A stretch of DNA of 64,000 bases. It comes from JARRKU01 sp963675565 (GTDB taxonomy: Bacteria > Desulfobacterota > Desulfobacteria > Desulfobacterales > Desulfosarcinaceae). Within the stretch, counting starts at the first letter, position 1, and each line of letters opens with the position of its first letter. A program made the translations under genes and the position numbers. Where the stretch lies: assembly GCA_963675565.2 (NCBI GenBank), contig CAXXYD010000002.1:930001-994000 (forward strand), read 5' to 3'. Shown one piece after another: positions 36,738-45,723 of the stretch. The notes below the pieces were generated by a model. It searched no databases and had not been told where the DNA came from. It saw nothing but the letters and a program-made list of their open reading frames with translations.

Positions 36738-38795
36738 ATGATCATAGCGATCGCATTGATGGGTGGACTAGGACTGGTGGTCGGAATCGGCCTGGCCATT
36801 GCTTCCAAGGTATTCTATGTTTATGTTGACCCGCTGATCCTGGCGGTGGACGATATCCTGCCGGGTGCCAATTGCGGCGGCTGCGGCATGCCCGGGTGCG
36901 CGTCCAATGCCGAAGCCATCGTCGCCGGAAAGTCGTCCCCCAATTCCTGCGTGGCGGCCGGCCCGGAGACGGCCGAAGCCATCGCGGCCCTGTTGGGCGT
37001 CAGCGTCGCAGCCACGGAACCCGATATCGCGTTGCCCGGATGCACGTATGGTGTAGCAGACGCCGACACCAAATTCGTCTATAACGGCATGAACGACTGC
37101 CGCGCCGCCGCTATGCTCGGCGGCGGCATGAAAGTCTGCTCCATCGGCTGCCTGGGCCTGGGCACCTGCGCCAAGGTCTGCCCGTTCGATGCCATTACCA
37201 TGGGGCCCAACGGTCTGCCGGTGGTTAACGAAGGCCGCTGCACCGGCTGTGGGACCTGTGAACGGGCATGTCCCAAACATATCATCACCCTCTCTTCGGT
37301 CACCCGCCGCATTCTCAAGGAATACACGACCGAAGACTGCACCACGCCATGCCAGCGCGCCTGCCCGGCAGGCATCAATATCAGCGGCTACATTGGTGCC
37401 GTCGCCGAAGGCGACCTTGCAAAGGCCGTCCGGATCATCAAGGAACGCAACCCGTTCCCCACGGTGATCGGCCGCATCTGTCCGCGACCCTGTGAAAACG
37501 AATGCCGCCGCCAATACGTTGACGAGCCAGTGGCCATCAACTACCTGAAGCGGTATGCCGCCGACGCGGAAAGGGAACAGGGACAGCACATCCAGCCCTT
37601 CAAAGCCCCGGCAACGGGCCGCAAAATTGCAGTGATCGGCGGCGGTGTCGAGGGTTTGTCGGCCGCCTTCTTCGCAGCCCGATTGGGCCACGATGCCACC
37701 GTTTATGAGGCTGCGGAACAAATGGGCGGGCTGCTCAGAAGCGCCATTGCACGCTATCGGCTGCCCCTGGACATCCTCGATTGGGACATCGAAGGGATTA
37801 CCGAAATGGGTGTCGCCACCGAAACCGGCAAAACGCTGGGGCAGGATGTATCGGTCGCCGACCTGCTGGCCCAGGGCAACGATGCCGTTTTTCTGGCGGT
37901 CGGCGGTTGGGACAGCCGGCTGGCCAGGACCGGAGGCCGTGGCGATACAACGATTGCACCCGGATGCCATCTGCTCATCGATATTATGAAGGCCGGCCAG
38001 GGACAAAACCCGCAAATCCGGTTGGACGGCCGGGCCATTGTCATCGGCGGTCCCAACCTGACTGCCGCCATGATTCAACGCTGCAAAGAGCTGGGCGCCC
38101 AAAACGTTACCGTATTAATGCACCGGGAATCGTCGGTGCCCCTGGAAGGCGCCGAAGTCCGATTCAGCAAGGGGCTCACCCGTCTCTTCGGTTCCGGCAA
38201 TACGCTTGAAGCGGCGGAATTGGCGGATTCGGCCGGCGGCGAAACGGAAATCATTGAAGCCAGCCACATCATTTTCGCAGCGGGCCGTATTCCTGAATTG
38301 ATTTTTACGCCGGCGACCATAGCAGAAGAGGAAAACAGCGAAGAAACGGACACCCAGCCGGCGGATGATTCAACCCTGGCGTGGGAGGCTTATCCACCCT
38401 ATAAGCAGCCGGCCAACAGCCATGTGCACGGCCTGATGGCTGAAGGCGACGTATTGACCGATTTCAGTGCCGCCATCAAAGCCATCGCAGCCGGGCGACG
38501 CGCAGCGGCGTCGATTCACAAATCGATCTACGGCATCGCCCTGGATCTGCCCGATAATGTGATAACGCCTCAAACACCCATTCAGAACGTTGACCGCGTG
38601 TTTTGCGTTCCGACCCTTTCACGGCAGATTATGCCGCTGGCCACCGCCGCCCAGGTCAGCCTTGGCGGCGAGTTGGAAAAGGGCTTCGACCCGGCAAAGG
38701 CGAAGGCGGAAGCGGACCGCTGCCTGCAGTGCGGATTAATCTGCTACCGGCATGAAAATGTGGACGAGCCCCAAAAAACGGCAGCCAGCGGATAA
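36738..38795 (+). CDS. RnfB-like ferredoxin domain fused to GltD-like FAD/NAD(P) oxidoreductase
   Basis: A 685-residue fusion. Residues 1-~60 match the RnfB N-terminus (one membrane helix, then the ANCGGCGMPGC cluster loop). Two [4Fe-4S] motifs follow (CAKVCPFDAI, CTGCGTCERACPKHI). From about 200 on it is GltD/NfnB-like: CQRACPAGINISGYIG, CPRPCENECRR, a Rossmann loop IGGGVEGLSAAFFAA (GGGVEG replaces the usual GAGPAG), and a C-terminal CLQCGLICY. With the NuoE- and NuoF-like proteins it resembles the StnC subunit of the Sporomusa-type Nfn transhydrogenase, but with an RnfB-like N-terminus. The membrane helix could place it at the membrane. Confidence 0.85.
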   Translation: MIIAIALMGGLGLVVGIGLAIASKVFYVYVDPLILAVDDILPGANCGGCGMPGCASNAEAIVAGKSSPNSCVAAGPETAEAIAALLGVSVAATEPDIALPGCTYGVADADTKFVYNGMNDCRAAAMLGGGMKVCSIGCLGLGTCAKVCPFDAITMGPNGLPVVNEGRCTGCGTCERACPKHIITLSSVTRRILKEYTTEDCTTPCQRACPAGINISGYIGAVAEGDLAKAVRIIKERNPFPTVIGRICPRPCENECRRQYVDEPVAINYLKRYAADAEREQGQHIQPFKAPATGRKIAVIGGGVEGLSAAFFAARLGHDATVYEAAEQMGGLLRSAIARYRLPLDILDWDIEGITEMGVATETGKTLGQDVSVADLLAQGNDAVFLAVGGWDSRLARTGGRGDTTIAPGCHLLIDIMKAGQGQNPQIRLDGRAIVIGGPNLTAAMIQRCKELGAQNVTVLMHRESSVPLEGAEVRFSKGLTRLFGSGNTLEAAELADSAGGETEIIEASHIIFAAGRIPELIFTPATIAEEENSEETDTQPADDSTLAWEAYPPYKQPANSHVHGLMAEGDVLTDFSAAIKAIAAGRRAAASIHKSIYGIALDLPDNVITPQTPIQNVDRVFCVPTLSRQIMPLATAAQVSLGGELEKGFDPAKAKAEADRCLQCGLICYRHENVDEPQKTAASG

Positions 38796-38928
38796 AGGAC
38801 ACCCCATCGGCATATTCGATGCCTGCGGTCAGAAACGCTCTTTTAGAATTCAAATTTGAATCGCGGGGGCGGCAAAACCTTGCGAAATCAAGTCAAGATC
38901 ACTATTATAGTGAAAAAGGAGTGAATAA

Positions 38929-39438
38929 ATGGCCACGGAACAAGGCATTGTTATTAGTGTAGGAGCCAAGGAGACTGGAACGGCTCGCGTCAAAACGGTT
39001 CAGTCCAGTGCGTGCAAGGCCTGTTCGGCGCGCCACAGCTGCAATCCGGGCAGCGGTGGCAAAGACCATGAAGTTGAAGCCATCAACGCCGTGGGCGCCA
39101 AAGCAGGGGACCTGATCCAAATTTCCATGGAAACCGGCGCATTGCTGAAAGCGACATTCCTGCTTTACGTATTTCCCATTATCTGTATGCTCATAGGCGG
39201 TACCGCCGGTCATTTTCTGGGGCTTCAACTCTCCGTCAATCCTTCGCTTGTATCTGCCGGAATTGCCATTTCCGCGTTCGTTACGGCCATGGTCTTCGTG
39301 CGTATGCGCGCCGGCAAGATGGCATTAAAAATTGAGTACCGGCCAAAAATCACGCGAATCATCAGCCGAGGCGAAATCGATCCATCAACATCATCTCATC
39401 CAGAAACTTGCGGTGCCCAAGCCACAAGCCATGTTTAG
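38929..39438 (+). CDS. SoxR-reducing/RseC-like membrane protein
   Basis: A 169-residue protein of the RseC/MucC family. The Cys-rich N-terminal domain reads SACKACSARHSC, followed by two membrane segments (ATFLLYVFPIICMLIGGTAGHFLGL; LVSAGIAISAFVTAMVFV). RseC proteins usually lie by the Rnf operon and serve SoxR reduction. Here it follows an RnfB-like fusion 133 bp away, and rnfABCDGE genes are not in the window. ATG 38929 has 'aaaaaggagtg'. Confidence 0.85.
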   Translation: MATEQGIVISVGAKETGTARVKTVQSSACKACSARHSCNPGSGGKDHEVEAINAVGAKAGDLIQISMETGALLKATFLLYVFPIICMLIGGTAGHFLGLQLSVNPSLVSAGIAISAFVTAMVFVRMRAGKMALKIEYRPKITRIISRGEIDPSTSSHPETCGAQATSHV

Positions 39439-39450
39439 GAGTCTGCTGCA

Positions 39451-39927
39451 ATGACCCAAAAGGTCTTTATTACCACTAATGACACGGCAACTTTTGTCTG
39501 CCCTGAATGCGGAAACACATCTGTTGCAAACGTTGCAAAATACGCGGCCATCAACAAAAGGGTCATGGTCAACTGCAAATGCATTTGTGGCCACAACTTC
39601 AAAGTTTCCCTGGAGAAGCGTCGTCAATACCGCAAATCCACGGATTTACCAGGTGTCTACTACTACGATATGGGTCATGGAGACGTCGACAAGGGTATCA
39701 TGCGCGTGGTCGATATTTCCAGCAATGGACTCAAGCTCAAACTCAATGTCGAACGCCGATTCAAAGGGGGAGAAAAACTTCGGGTTGAATTCCATCTGGA
39801 TGACAAACGGCGCACATTCATTGAAAGAGAAGTCATTGTCCGCAATGTTTACAACAACCTGGTAGGCACCTCCTTTTCTCAAGCCGATGGAGATGATCCC
39901 GCACTGGGATTTTATTTAATGTCTTGA
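39451..39927 (+). CDS. PilZ-domain protein with N-terminal zinc ribbon
   Basis: A 158-residue predicted c-di-GMP receptor. The N-terminus has CX2C pairs (FVCPECGN, CKCICGHNF), a likely zinc ribbon. Then comes a PilZ domain: the Arg motif RRQYRK near residue 56 and DISSNGLKLKL ([D/N]xSxxG) near residue 90. It starts 12 bp after RseC's stop and 10 bp before the glycosyltransferase, so probably one operon. Confidence 0.85.
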   Translation: MTQKVFITTNDTATFVCPECGNTSVANVAKYAAINKRVMVNCKCICGHNFKVSLEKRRQYRKSTDLPGVYYYDMGHGDVDKGIMRVVDISSNGLKLKLNVERRFKGGEKLRVEFHLDDKRRTFIEREVIVRNVYNNLVGTSFSQADGDDPALGFYLMS

Positions 39928-39937
39928 GCCTGAGCGG

Positions 39938-41230
39938 ATGGGATCCATGACCTATTGCGAATATTGTGGCCGCGAACACCATGCGGGCTTTGTTTCCACC
40001 CGACTGGCGGGCACTGACGGTGTCTCTCTGGAAACCGAAAAGTGGGCCCGCATATTCGAAAAAGAGGGACTGACCAGCTTCTACTTCGGCGGTGAACTGG
40101 ATCGTGACCCCAAGCGGTCCTACATTGCCGAGACCGCCCATTTTCAGCACCCCGATATCAGGGAAATCAACCAGAATTGTTTTGGTACGACCCAGAGAGA
40201 TCGCTCTGTCACCCGCCGGATCCATGCAATCAAAAGCAATCTTAAGGACCACTTGTACCGGTTCATCGAGAAATTCAACATCGACCTTCTCGTTGCCGAA
40301 AACTGCCTCACGATACCGATGAACATCCCACTGGGCATTGCACTGACCGAAGTCATCTCCGAAACCGGAATAAACACCATTGCCCATCACCACGATTTCT
40401 TCTGGGAACGCCAGCAGTTTATGCTCAACGCCGTATATGAATACCTCAACATGGCCTTCCCCCCCCATCTGGCGTCCATCAGCCATGTAGTGATCAACAG
40501 TTCCGGAGACAACCAGCTGAGCCTACGCACCGGCATCTCCGGAACAATCATCCCCAATGTCATGGACTTTGAAAACCCTCCGCCGCCTATTGACGATTAC
40601 GCAAAGGATGTGCGGGATGCTCTCGGCCTGAAAAATTTCGAACTGCTCATACTGCAGCCCACCCGCGTGGTCAAACGCAAAGGGATCGAGCATGCCATCG
40701 AATTTGTCAATCGTCTGGGTGCCAGGGCCAAGCTGGTCATTTCGCACGCCTCGGGAGATGAAGGCTATGATTACGAAAAACGCGTATGGGAGTACTCTCA
40801 ACTGATGGGAGTAGATACATTGTTCGTCTCGGATATCATCAATGATAAACGCGGCAGAACAGCAGATGGACGCAAGATTTACACCTTGGACGACATTTAC
40901 CCGCATGCAGACCTGGTCACTTATCCATCCAATTTCGAGGGATTCGGCAACGCTTTTCTGGAAGCGGTTTATTATCGAAAACCGATCCTCGTCAACAATT
41001 ACTCCATCTATGCCACCGATATCCGCCCCAAAGGATTCTCCGTTATCGAAATAGATGGCTATGTCACTCGATCAGCCGTCAAACTGGCCAAAAAAATTCT
41101 GCGCGACGAAGACTTCAGGGACAAGATGGTGAATCACAACTACAGCATCGCTTTGAAAAATTTTTCGTACCGGGTGCTGCGCCACAAAATCAAAGCACTT
41201 ATCGCCGACCGTTTTCCATGCCGCTGCTAG
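39938..41230 (+). CDS. Glycosyltransferase family 4-like protein
   Basis: A 430-residue GT-B glycosyltransferase. The C-terminal donor-binding part has LILQPTRVVKRKGIEHAIEF and SNFEGFGNAFLEAVYYRKPILVNNYSIY, the nucleotide-sugar EX7E-type region. The N-terminus carries a short CEYCGREHH sequence, unusual for the family. Substrate unknown. It follows a PilZ protein, so second-messenger control of a polysaccharide is possible. It overlaps the next gene by 13 bp. Confidence 0.87.
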   Translation: MGSMTYCEYCGREHHAGFVSTRLAGTDGVSLETEKWARIFEKEGLTSFYFGGELDRDPKRSYIAETAHFQHPDIREINQNCFGTTQRDRSVTRRIHAIKSNLKDHLYRFIEKFNIDLLVAENCLTIPMNIPLGIALTEVISETGINTIAHHHDFFWERQQFMLNAVYEYLNMAFPPHLASISHVVINSSGDNQLSLRTGISGTIIPNVMDFENPPPPIDDYAKDVRDALGLKNFELLILQPTRVVKRKGIEHAIEFVNRLGARAKLVISHASGDEGYDYEKRVWEYSQLMGVDTLFVSDIINDKRGRTADGRKIYTLDDIYPHADLVTYPSNFEGFGNAFLEAVYYRKPILVNNYSIYATDIRPKGFSVIEIDGYVTRSAVKLAKKILRDEDFRDKMVNHNYSIALKNFSYRVLRHKIKALIADRFPCRC

Positions 41231-42060
41231 CCGGCGCCGAGGGCAAGCCCATGCATTCCACTCTGAAATACTGCATGCAGATCCACAGGCCGATAATGGC
41301 GGCAGCCATTGCAGCCATTGTGCTGACCTTCATCGCCCCCCCTCTGGAAAGCAACGAAAATGGCGAAACGAAATCAATGCCGTTTTCACCGGGTGAACGG
41401 CTGCAGTTTGATCTCAGGTGGACCCTCTTTCCAGCGGGCCAGGCCATTATGCACGTCTTGCCCATGGAGACTATCGACGGTGAGCCCCTCTATCATTTCC
41501 GTTTGACCGCCCGGACGAATGCATTTGTGGACATGTTCTACAAAGTGCGGGATCAAATCGACGCCTATGCCGATTCGCGCATGACCCACGCCGTACAGTA
41601 CGTCCACCAGCAGCACGAAGGAGATCATCATAAAGATGTGGCCATCCGTTTTGACGCGAAAAACGCAATCGCCCATTACCATGACGGCAAGTCCCGAAAA
41701 ACCACGGACATCCAACAGGGCACATTCGATCCCTTGAGCGTCTTTTATTATGCCCGATTGTCCGCATTTAAAACAGGAACAATGATCTCCAGTCCTGTCA
41801 GCGACGGTAAAAAGTGTGTGACCGGTCAGGCGCAGGTTGTTCGCCGGCAAACCATACAGGTTGCCGCCGGACGCTTTGACACTTTTTTAATTGAACCGGA
41901 TCTTAAACATGTGGGCGGTGTTTTTGAGAAAAAAAAGAACGCTAAAATCCGCTTGTGGATTTCCGCCGATGACAGCCATATCCCTGTAAAAATTGCCAGC
42001 AAGGTCGCCATAGGAAGCTTTGTGGGCGAACTGGCGCAAGTCATAAAAGGCCAAACCTGA
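41218..42060 (+). CDS. DUF3108-domain exported protein
   Basis: A 280-residue protein with an N-terminal signal or anchor (PIMAAAIAAIVLTFIAPPL), then a DUF3108 pattern: FSPGERLQFDLRWTLFPAGQAIMHV, HFRLTARTNAFVDMFYKVRDQIDAY and RLWISADDSHIPVKIASKVAIGSFVGEL. Such proteins are predicted to sit in the periplasm or outer envelope. A nearer start at 41251 is possible. Function unknown. It lies between a glycosyltransferase and a parvulin. Confidence 0.8.
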   Translation: MPLLAGAEGKPMHSTLKYCMQIHRPIMAAAIAAIVLTFIAPPLESNENGETKSMPFSPGERLQFDLRWTLFPAGQAIMHVLPMETIDGEPLYHFRLTARTNAFVDMFYKVRDQIDAYADSRMTHAVQYVHQQHEGDHHKDVAIRFDAKNAIAHYHDGKSRKTTDIQQGTFDPLSVFYYARLSAFKTGTMISSPVSDGKKCVTGQAQVVRRQTIQVAAGRFDTFLIEPDLKHVGGVFEKKKNAKIRLWISADDSHIPVKIASKVAIGSFVGELAQVIKGQT

Positions 42061-42071
42061 AAGCTGAGACG

Positions 42072-43055
42072 ATGAACATGCATTTTAAACGTGTCTTTTC
42101 GATCCTTGCCATTACCCCTGCCGCAGTCATCCTTTTGCTGGCCGGCGCCCCATTCGCCGGCCCCATGCAGGATGTCATTGCCCTTGTCAATGAAAGCCCT
42201 ATAACGCACGCTGATCTGATGGTAGAACAAGCGCAACTGGCCGATGAGATGCGCTTGCGCAGTCATCCCGTACCGGAAGAACAACTTTTGCGCCTGCACA
42301 CTCAGTTGCTGGACAACCTTATTGACCGCGAACTGCTGTATCAGCAGGCCCAGGATAAAAATATTGAAATACGCTCAAGATGGGTCGAGCGCGCATTGGC
42401 CGACCTCAAAGACCACCTGGGCGGCGAAGATGACTTTGCTTCCTTTTTGGAACAGTCCCGGATAAGTGAAGAACAGCTCAGGGAAAGACTGCGCAAGGGA
42501 CTCATCGTCCAGCGCTTTCTGCGGCGGGAGGTGGCCCGTGGGATAAAGGTGAGCGAAGCCGAGATGCAGACCTTCTATCGGAAAAACCCCGAATATTTCA
42601 TTCGCCGCGAGCAAATCAGAGTCAGACATATCTTAATCAAGGTCAACCCAAAAGCGGAAAACAGCCAGCGCGGCGAGGCCCTTTTAAAAATCCAGGCGAT
42701 CCAGGCGAAACTTCAAGCCGGTGCCAACTTTGGGGCTTTGGCCATTGATTACTCCGAAGACGGCAGTCGCGAACGCGGGGGCGACCTCGGTGTTGTTGAA
42801 CGACACCAGCTCACCCCGGCATTTTCAGAAGCCGCCTTTGCCCTGCAGCCAGGACAAATCAGCGACATCGTTGAAACACCGTTTGGCTACCACTTGATTC
42901 AAGTCGTGAGCCGTATCCCTTCTTCCACAATGGCCTATCGAAATGCCCGTACGAAAATAGAACGTACATTAAGGCGCGACAAAGAAAAAATCGCCTCAGA
43001 AGCATATCTCGAGAAGTTGAGAGCGCGGAGCGCAATCAAACGATTGATTGAGTAG
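42072..43055 (+). CDS. SurA/PpiC-type peptidyl-prolyl isomerase
   Basis: A 327-residue periplasmic chaperone with a signal peptide. The first ~150 residues are a SurA-like helical domain (IALVNESPITHADLMVEQAQLADEM). The parvulin domain follows: RVRHILIKVNPK, GANFGALAIDYSEDGSRERGGDLGVVERHQLTPAFSEAAFALQPGQISDIVETPFGYHLIQV. It would help outer membrane proteins fold. Last gene before a terminator. Confidence 0.92.
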   Translation: MNMHFKRVFSILAITPAAVILLLAGAPFAGPMQDVIALVNESPITHADLMVEQAQLADEMRLRSHPVPEEQLLRLHTQLLDNLIDRELLYQQAQDKNIEIRSRWVERALADLKDHLGGEDDFASFLEQSRISEEQLRERLRKGLIVQRFLRREVARGIKVSEAEMQTFYRKNPEYFIRREQIRVRHILIKVNPKAENSQRGEALLKIQAIQAKLQAGANFGALAIDYSEDGSRERGGDLGVVERHQLTPAFSEAAFALQPGQISDIVETPFGYHLIQVVSRIPSSTMAYRNARTKIERTLRRDKEKIASEAYLEKLRARSAIKRLIE

Positions 43056-43074
43056 CGTAAATGAGACTGTATGG

Positions 43075-43114
43075 GCAGGTGCCTCCGGTGCAGCTTGGCA
43101 CCCCTGCTTTTTTT
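43075..43114 (+). terminator. Intrinsic terminator after parvulin gene
   Basis: GCAGGTGCC pairs with GGCACC(CC)TGC, with a two-base bulge, followed by TTTTTTT. It closes the 39.4-43.1 kb operon. Confidence 0.75.
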
Positions 43115-43286
43115 CTTGACCTTTGTCCGGCCTTTTGCTTTATGTGGGCACAGGTGATAGTCACACAAACGTCGATATTCACTCATAAAATTCAGACACC
43201 CAATCCAATCCAACCCAAACCGGCTGTCACCGAAAGGCAGGTGCAATTTATCATAGTAGCGAAATTTCAGTACAGGAGGAAATGTT

Positions 43287-43487
43287 GTGGCTATAGGTAC
43301 CGTGAAATGGTTCAACAACAAAAAAGGGTATGGCTTTATTAACGAAGAAAGCGGTCGCGATATTTTCGTCCACTTCTCATCCATTGAAATGGACGGATAT
43401 AAAAGTCTAGCTGAAGGTGAGCAGGTTAAATTCGAAATCGAAAACAGCGAGCGCGGCCCCGAAGCCAGAAATGTCCGCAAAGCGTAG
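43287..43487 (+). CDS. Cold-shock protein (CspA family)
   Basis: A 66-residue nucleic-acid-binding OB-fold protein. The RNP motifs are KGYGFIN and DIFVHFSSI. The GTG start has 'aggaggaaat' upstream. A long untranslated leader (about 170 bp after the previous terminator) is typical of temperature-controlled csp mRNAs. A strong terminator follows. Confidence 0.95.
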   Translation: MAIGTVKWFNNKKGYGFINEESGRDIFVHFSSIEMDGYKSLAEGEQVKFEIENSERGPEARNVRKA

Positions 43488-43509
43488 CCCTCTTTCATCC
43501 CGCCACTCA

Positions 43510-43545
43510 AGGCACCATGTCCAGGGGGGACATGGTGCCTTTTTT
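43510..43545 (+). terminator. Intrinsic terminator of cold-shock gene
   Basis: A perfect 13-bp stem (AGGCACCATGTCC with its complement), 5-base loop AGGGG, then TTTTTT. It separates the normal chromosome from the integron remnant. Confidence 0.9.
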
Positions 43546-43664
43546 GTATCCCGAAATTGCCTGCCCCGCCCCCGGCACTGCCCCTCCGTGCCAATAACAC
43601 CTAAACCGTTTATAATCCCAACTTGAACCAACCGGCAGGCAATGCCCATAAACCACAAGATGGA

Positions 43665-44014
43665 CTATTTAGCGCACACATTGGCATGTTTGACAACATC
43701 TGCGGCCCGAAGCGCTGTCTGCAGCGCCCTTCGCAAGCCGGAAGCGTGCAGATGGTGCCGGCGAATTATTCCCGTACGAGGATCAATTGATGGATTCGGG
43801 GCCGGGAAAACCCGGAACCAATTCCATTGTTTACCGGCGTTCGGGTATTTTTTATCAAGTGCTCCGGGCATTTGCACGCCTTGTGCACCAGCTGCCCGAT
43901 CCTGTTCATAGAGCCTTTTTGCACGCAAAGCCTGGTTTATCTCGCCGATTTCTTGGTGCAGCACATTTCTGAAAAAAAATAGAATTGAACAAAACGCCTG
44001 GTTTTGCGTTGACG
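43665..44014 (-). pseudogene. intI: Integron integrase intI, 3' remnant (interrupted and deleted)
   Basis: The minus-strand translation reads ASTQNQAFCSILFFFRNVLHQEIGEINQAL, the usual middle of IntI. It then jumps in frame to a late part (GALDKKYPNAGKQWNWFRVFPA, SIDPRTGIIRRHHL), so about 100 residues in between, including the first catalytic Arg region, are missing. The end, KHANVCAK, stops before the expected HTLRHSFATHLL and tyrosine segments. It joins the 5' remnant at 45724-46201 once the inserted IS is removed. Not functional as read. Confidence 0.92.
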
Positions 44015-45723
44015 CAGCAATTCTAACTGAAGGTTCTTCAGCTTTTCTGGTCGGGGACTAAGGGCTTTTGAAAATTAATTTTTCGCGATGGCCATAGCCC
44101 TTTTTGTCAATAACCCAACGATTTCATTATATAAAATAAAACTAGACTTTACCCCTATATATTGATATTAATAACAGCAGGTTAACAATATGTAGGGGCA
44201 ACTTGCATACCAAAAAACATCTAAGCTTCAGCGCACAGCGAAAAGCCATCTCCGCGCTTTTCCTCCAGATTAATGATCACCGGCAATCGGGCAAGGTCGG
44301 CTTCGAACTGCACGATTGCCTGATGAGCGCTTTGGCTATGATGTTTTTTCAAGACCCTTCACTGCTTTCTTTTCAGCGTCGCATGCAAGACAATATGCAA
44401 TGCTGCAACTTAAAGGCCATGTTCGATGTAAGGGCCATCCCCAGTGACGCTGTAATGCGAAACACTTTAGATGCCGTCGATACCAAACTCATCGATCCGT
44501 GCTTTGCGATTTTGTTCCAGCACCTGCAGCGGGCAAGACAGCTGTTTGCCTATAAACTGGAAAGCGATCATTATCTTATCGCAATTGACGGCTCGCAGTA
44601 TTTTTCTTCCGAAAAAATTAATTGTCCAAGTTGTCTGACCTATAAGGGCGCAAAAAGCAAACTGCGCTATTCACATCAGATCTTGCAAGCCGTCATGCTT
44701 CATCCGGACATGCGGCAGGTCATCCCGCTGGCCCCAGAACCCATCATCAATGCCGATGGCAACGTTAAAAATGATTGTGAACGCAATGCAGGCAAAAGGC
44801 TGGTCAGCAAAATCCGCGCGACCCACCCCAAGCTGAAAATCATGATCACCGGCGATGGCCTTTATTCGAATCAACCGTTTATTGATGCCTTAAAAGCATC
44901 GAACATGTCCTATATTCTTGTGGCAAAACCCACGGACCACAAAACCTTGTTCCAATGCATTGAACAACTTGAGCCCTTGCACGGCGTCGAACATATGGAA
45001 CTGATCGATGACAAAGGCAGGCGGCACCATTACCGCTGGGTGAATCATGCGCTTTTGAACGACAGTCGCAATGCCGATCATGTGAATTTTTTTGAGTACT
45101 GGCTCATTGTGAATGAAAAGGCCACCTACCATAATAGTTGGGTAACCGATCAGCAGGTGAGCAAGCAAAATGTCGTTGAACTCGTCAAAGCCGGCCGTAG
45201 TCGCTGGAAAATTGAAAACGAAACATTTAATACCCTAAAAAACCAAGGTTATCACCTGGAGCATAACTTCGGCCACGGCAAGCAACACTTGTCGAACAAC
45301 TTTTTTATCCTCAACGTGTTGGCCTTTTTCATCCATCAGATTCTGGAACTTTGCGATCCCGGCTACCAGTATTGCCGTTCAAAATTCAGCTCCCGCCAAG
45401 AGTATTGGAACAACTTGCGCGCGGCCATTCGTATCATGCTTTTTGCCGACTATGAGCATCTTTTACGCAATGTTGCTGATCCGCCAGAAATCCGAGCCCC
45501 ATAGAACTTGGCCAAATACCTTCATCCAGCGATTAATTCCCTGATCTTCGGGAATCATGCATCGCATTGCCATTGCCCAAAATCAGCGCCCTTTTTATCC
45601 TGAATCAGTATCCTTGTATCCTACTCACCATTGCTCAAAGGCGTTGTACTTGATGAAAAACCACCTTCTTGGCTCCTAATCATGATAGGCTTTCTGATGT
45701 GCCCTGTTCAATTAGAACCGCTG
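44015..45723 (+). mobile_element. Insertion sequence (DDE transposase) inside intI
   Basis: About 1.71 kb. The ends show imperfect inverted repeats: left CAGCAATTCTAACTGAA, right (read inward) CAGCGGTTCTAATTGAA. The flanking 9-bp direct repeat GCGTTGACG (44006-44014 and 45724-45732) is the target duplication; because CAG follows on both sides, a 12-bp duplication cannot be excluded. Removing the element restores K-V-S-A-S-T-Q-N-Q-A of IntI. It encodes one transposase. Confidence 0.92.
44203..45504 (+). CDS. DDE transposase, IS4/ISNCY-like
   Basis: A 433-residue transposase. Catalytic acids are visible as IAIDGSQYF (D), MITGDGLYSNQPF (D) and WKIENETFNTLKNQGYHLEHNFGHG (E). The GYHLEHNFGHGKQHL segment recalls groups placed near IS4 or ISNCY; the exact ISfinder family is not assigned. 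Starts with TTG preceded by 'taggggc'. It appears intact, so the IS may still be active. Confidence 0.88.
   Translation: MHTKKHLSFSAQRKAISALFLQINDHRQSGKVGFELHDCLMSALAMMFFQDPSLLSFQRRMQDNMQCCNLKAMFDVRAIPSDAVMRNTLDAVDTKLIDPCFAILFQHLQRARQLFAYKLESDHYLIAIDGSQYFSSEKINCPSCLTYKGAKSKLRYSHQILQAVMLHPDMRQVIPLAPEPIINADGNVKNDCERNAGKRLVSKIRATHPKLKIMITGDGLYSNQPFIDALKASNMSYILVAKPTDHKTLFQCIEQLEPLHGVEHMELIDDKGRRHHYRWVNHALLNDSRNADHVNFFEYWLIVNEKATYHNSWVTDQQVSKQNVVELVKAGRSRWKIENETFNTLKNQGYHLEHNFGHGKQHLSNNFFILNVLAFFIHQILELCDPGYQYCRSKFSSRQEYWNNLRAAIRIMLFADYEHLLRNVADPPEIRAP

Noticed and set aside
45505..45723. Passenger gene in the right end of the IS
   Set aside because: No open frame with a start and family features; it is the non-coding end of the element.
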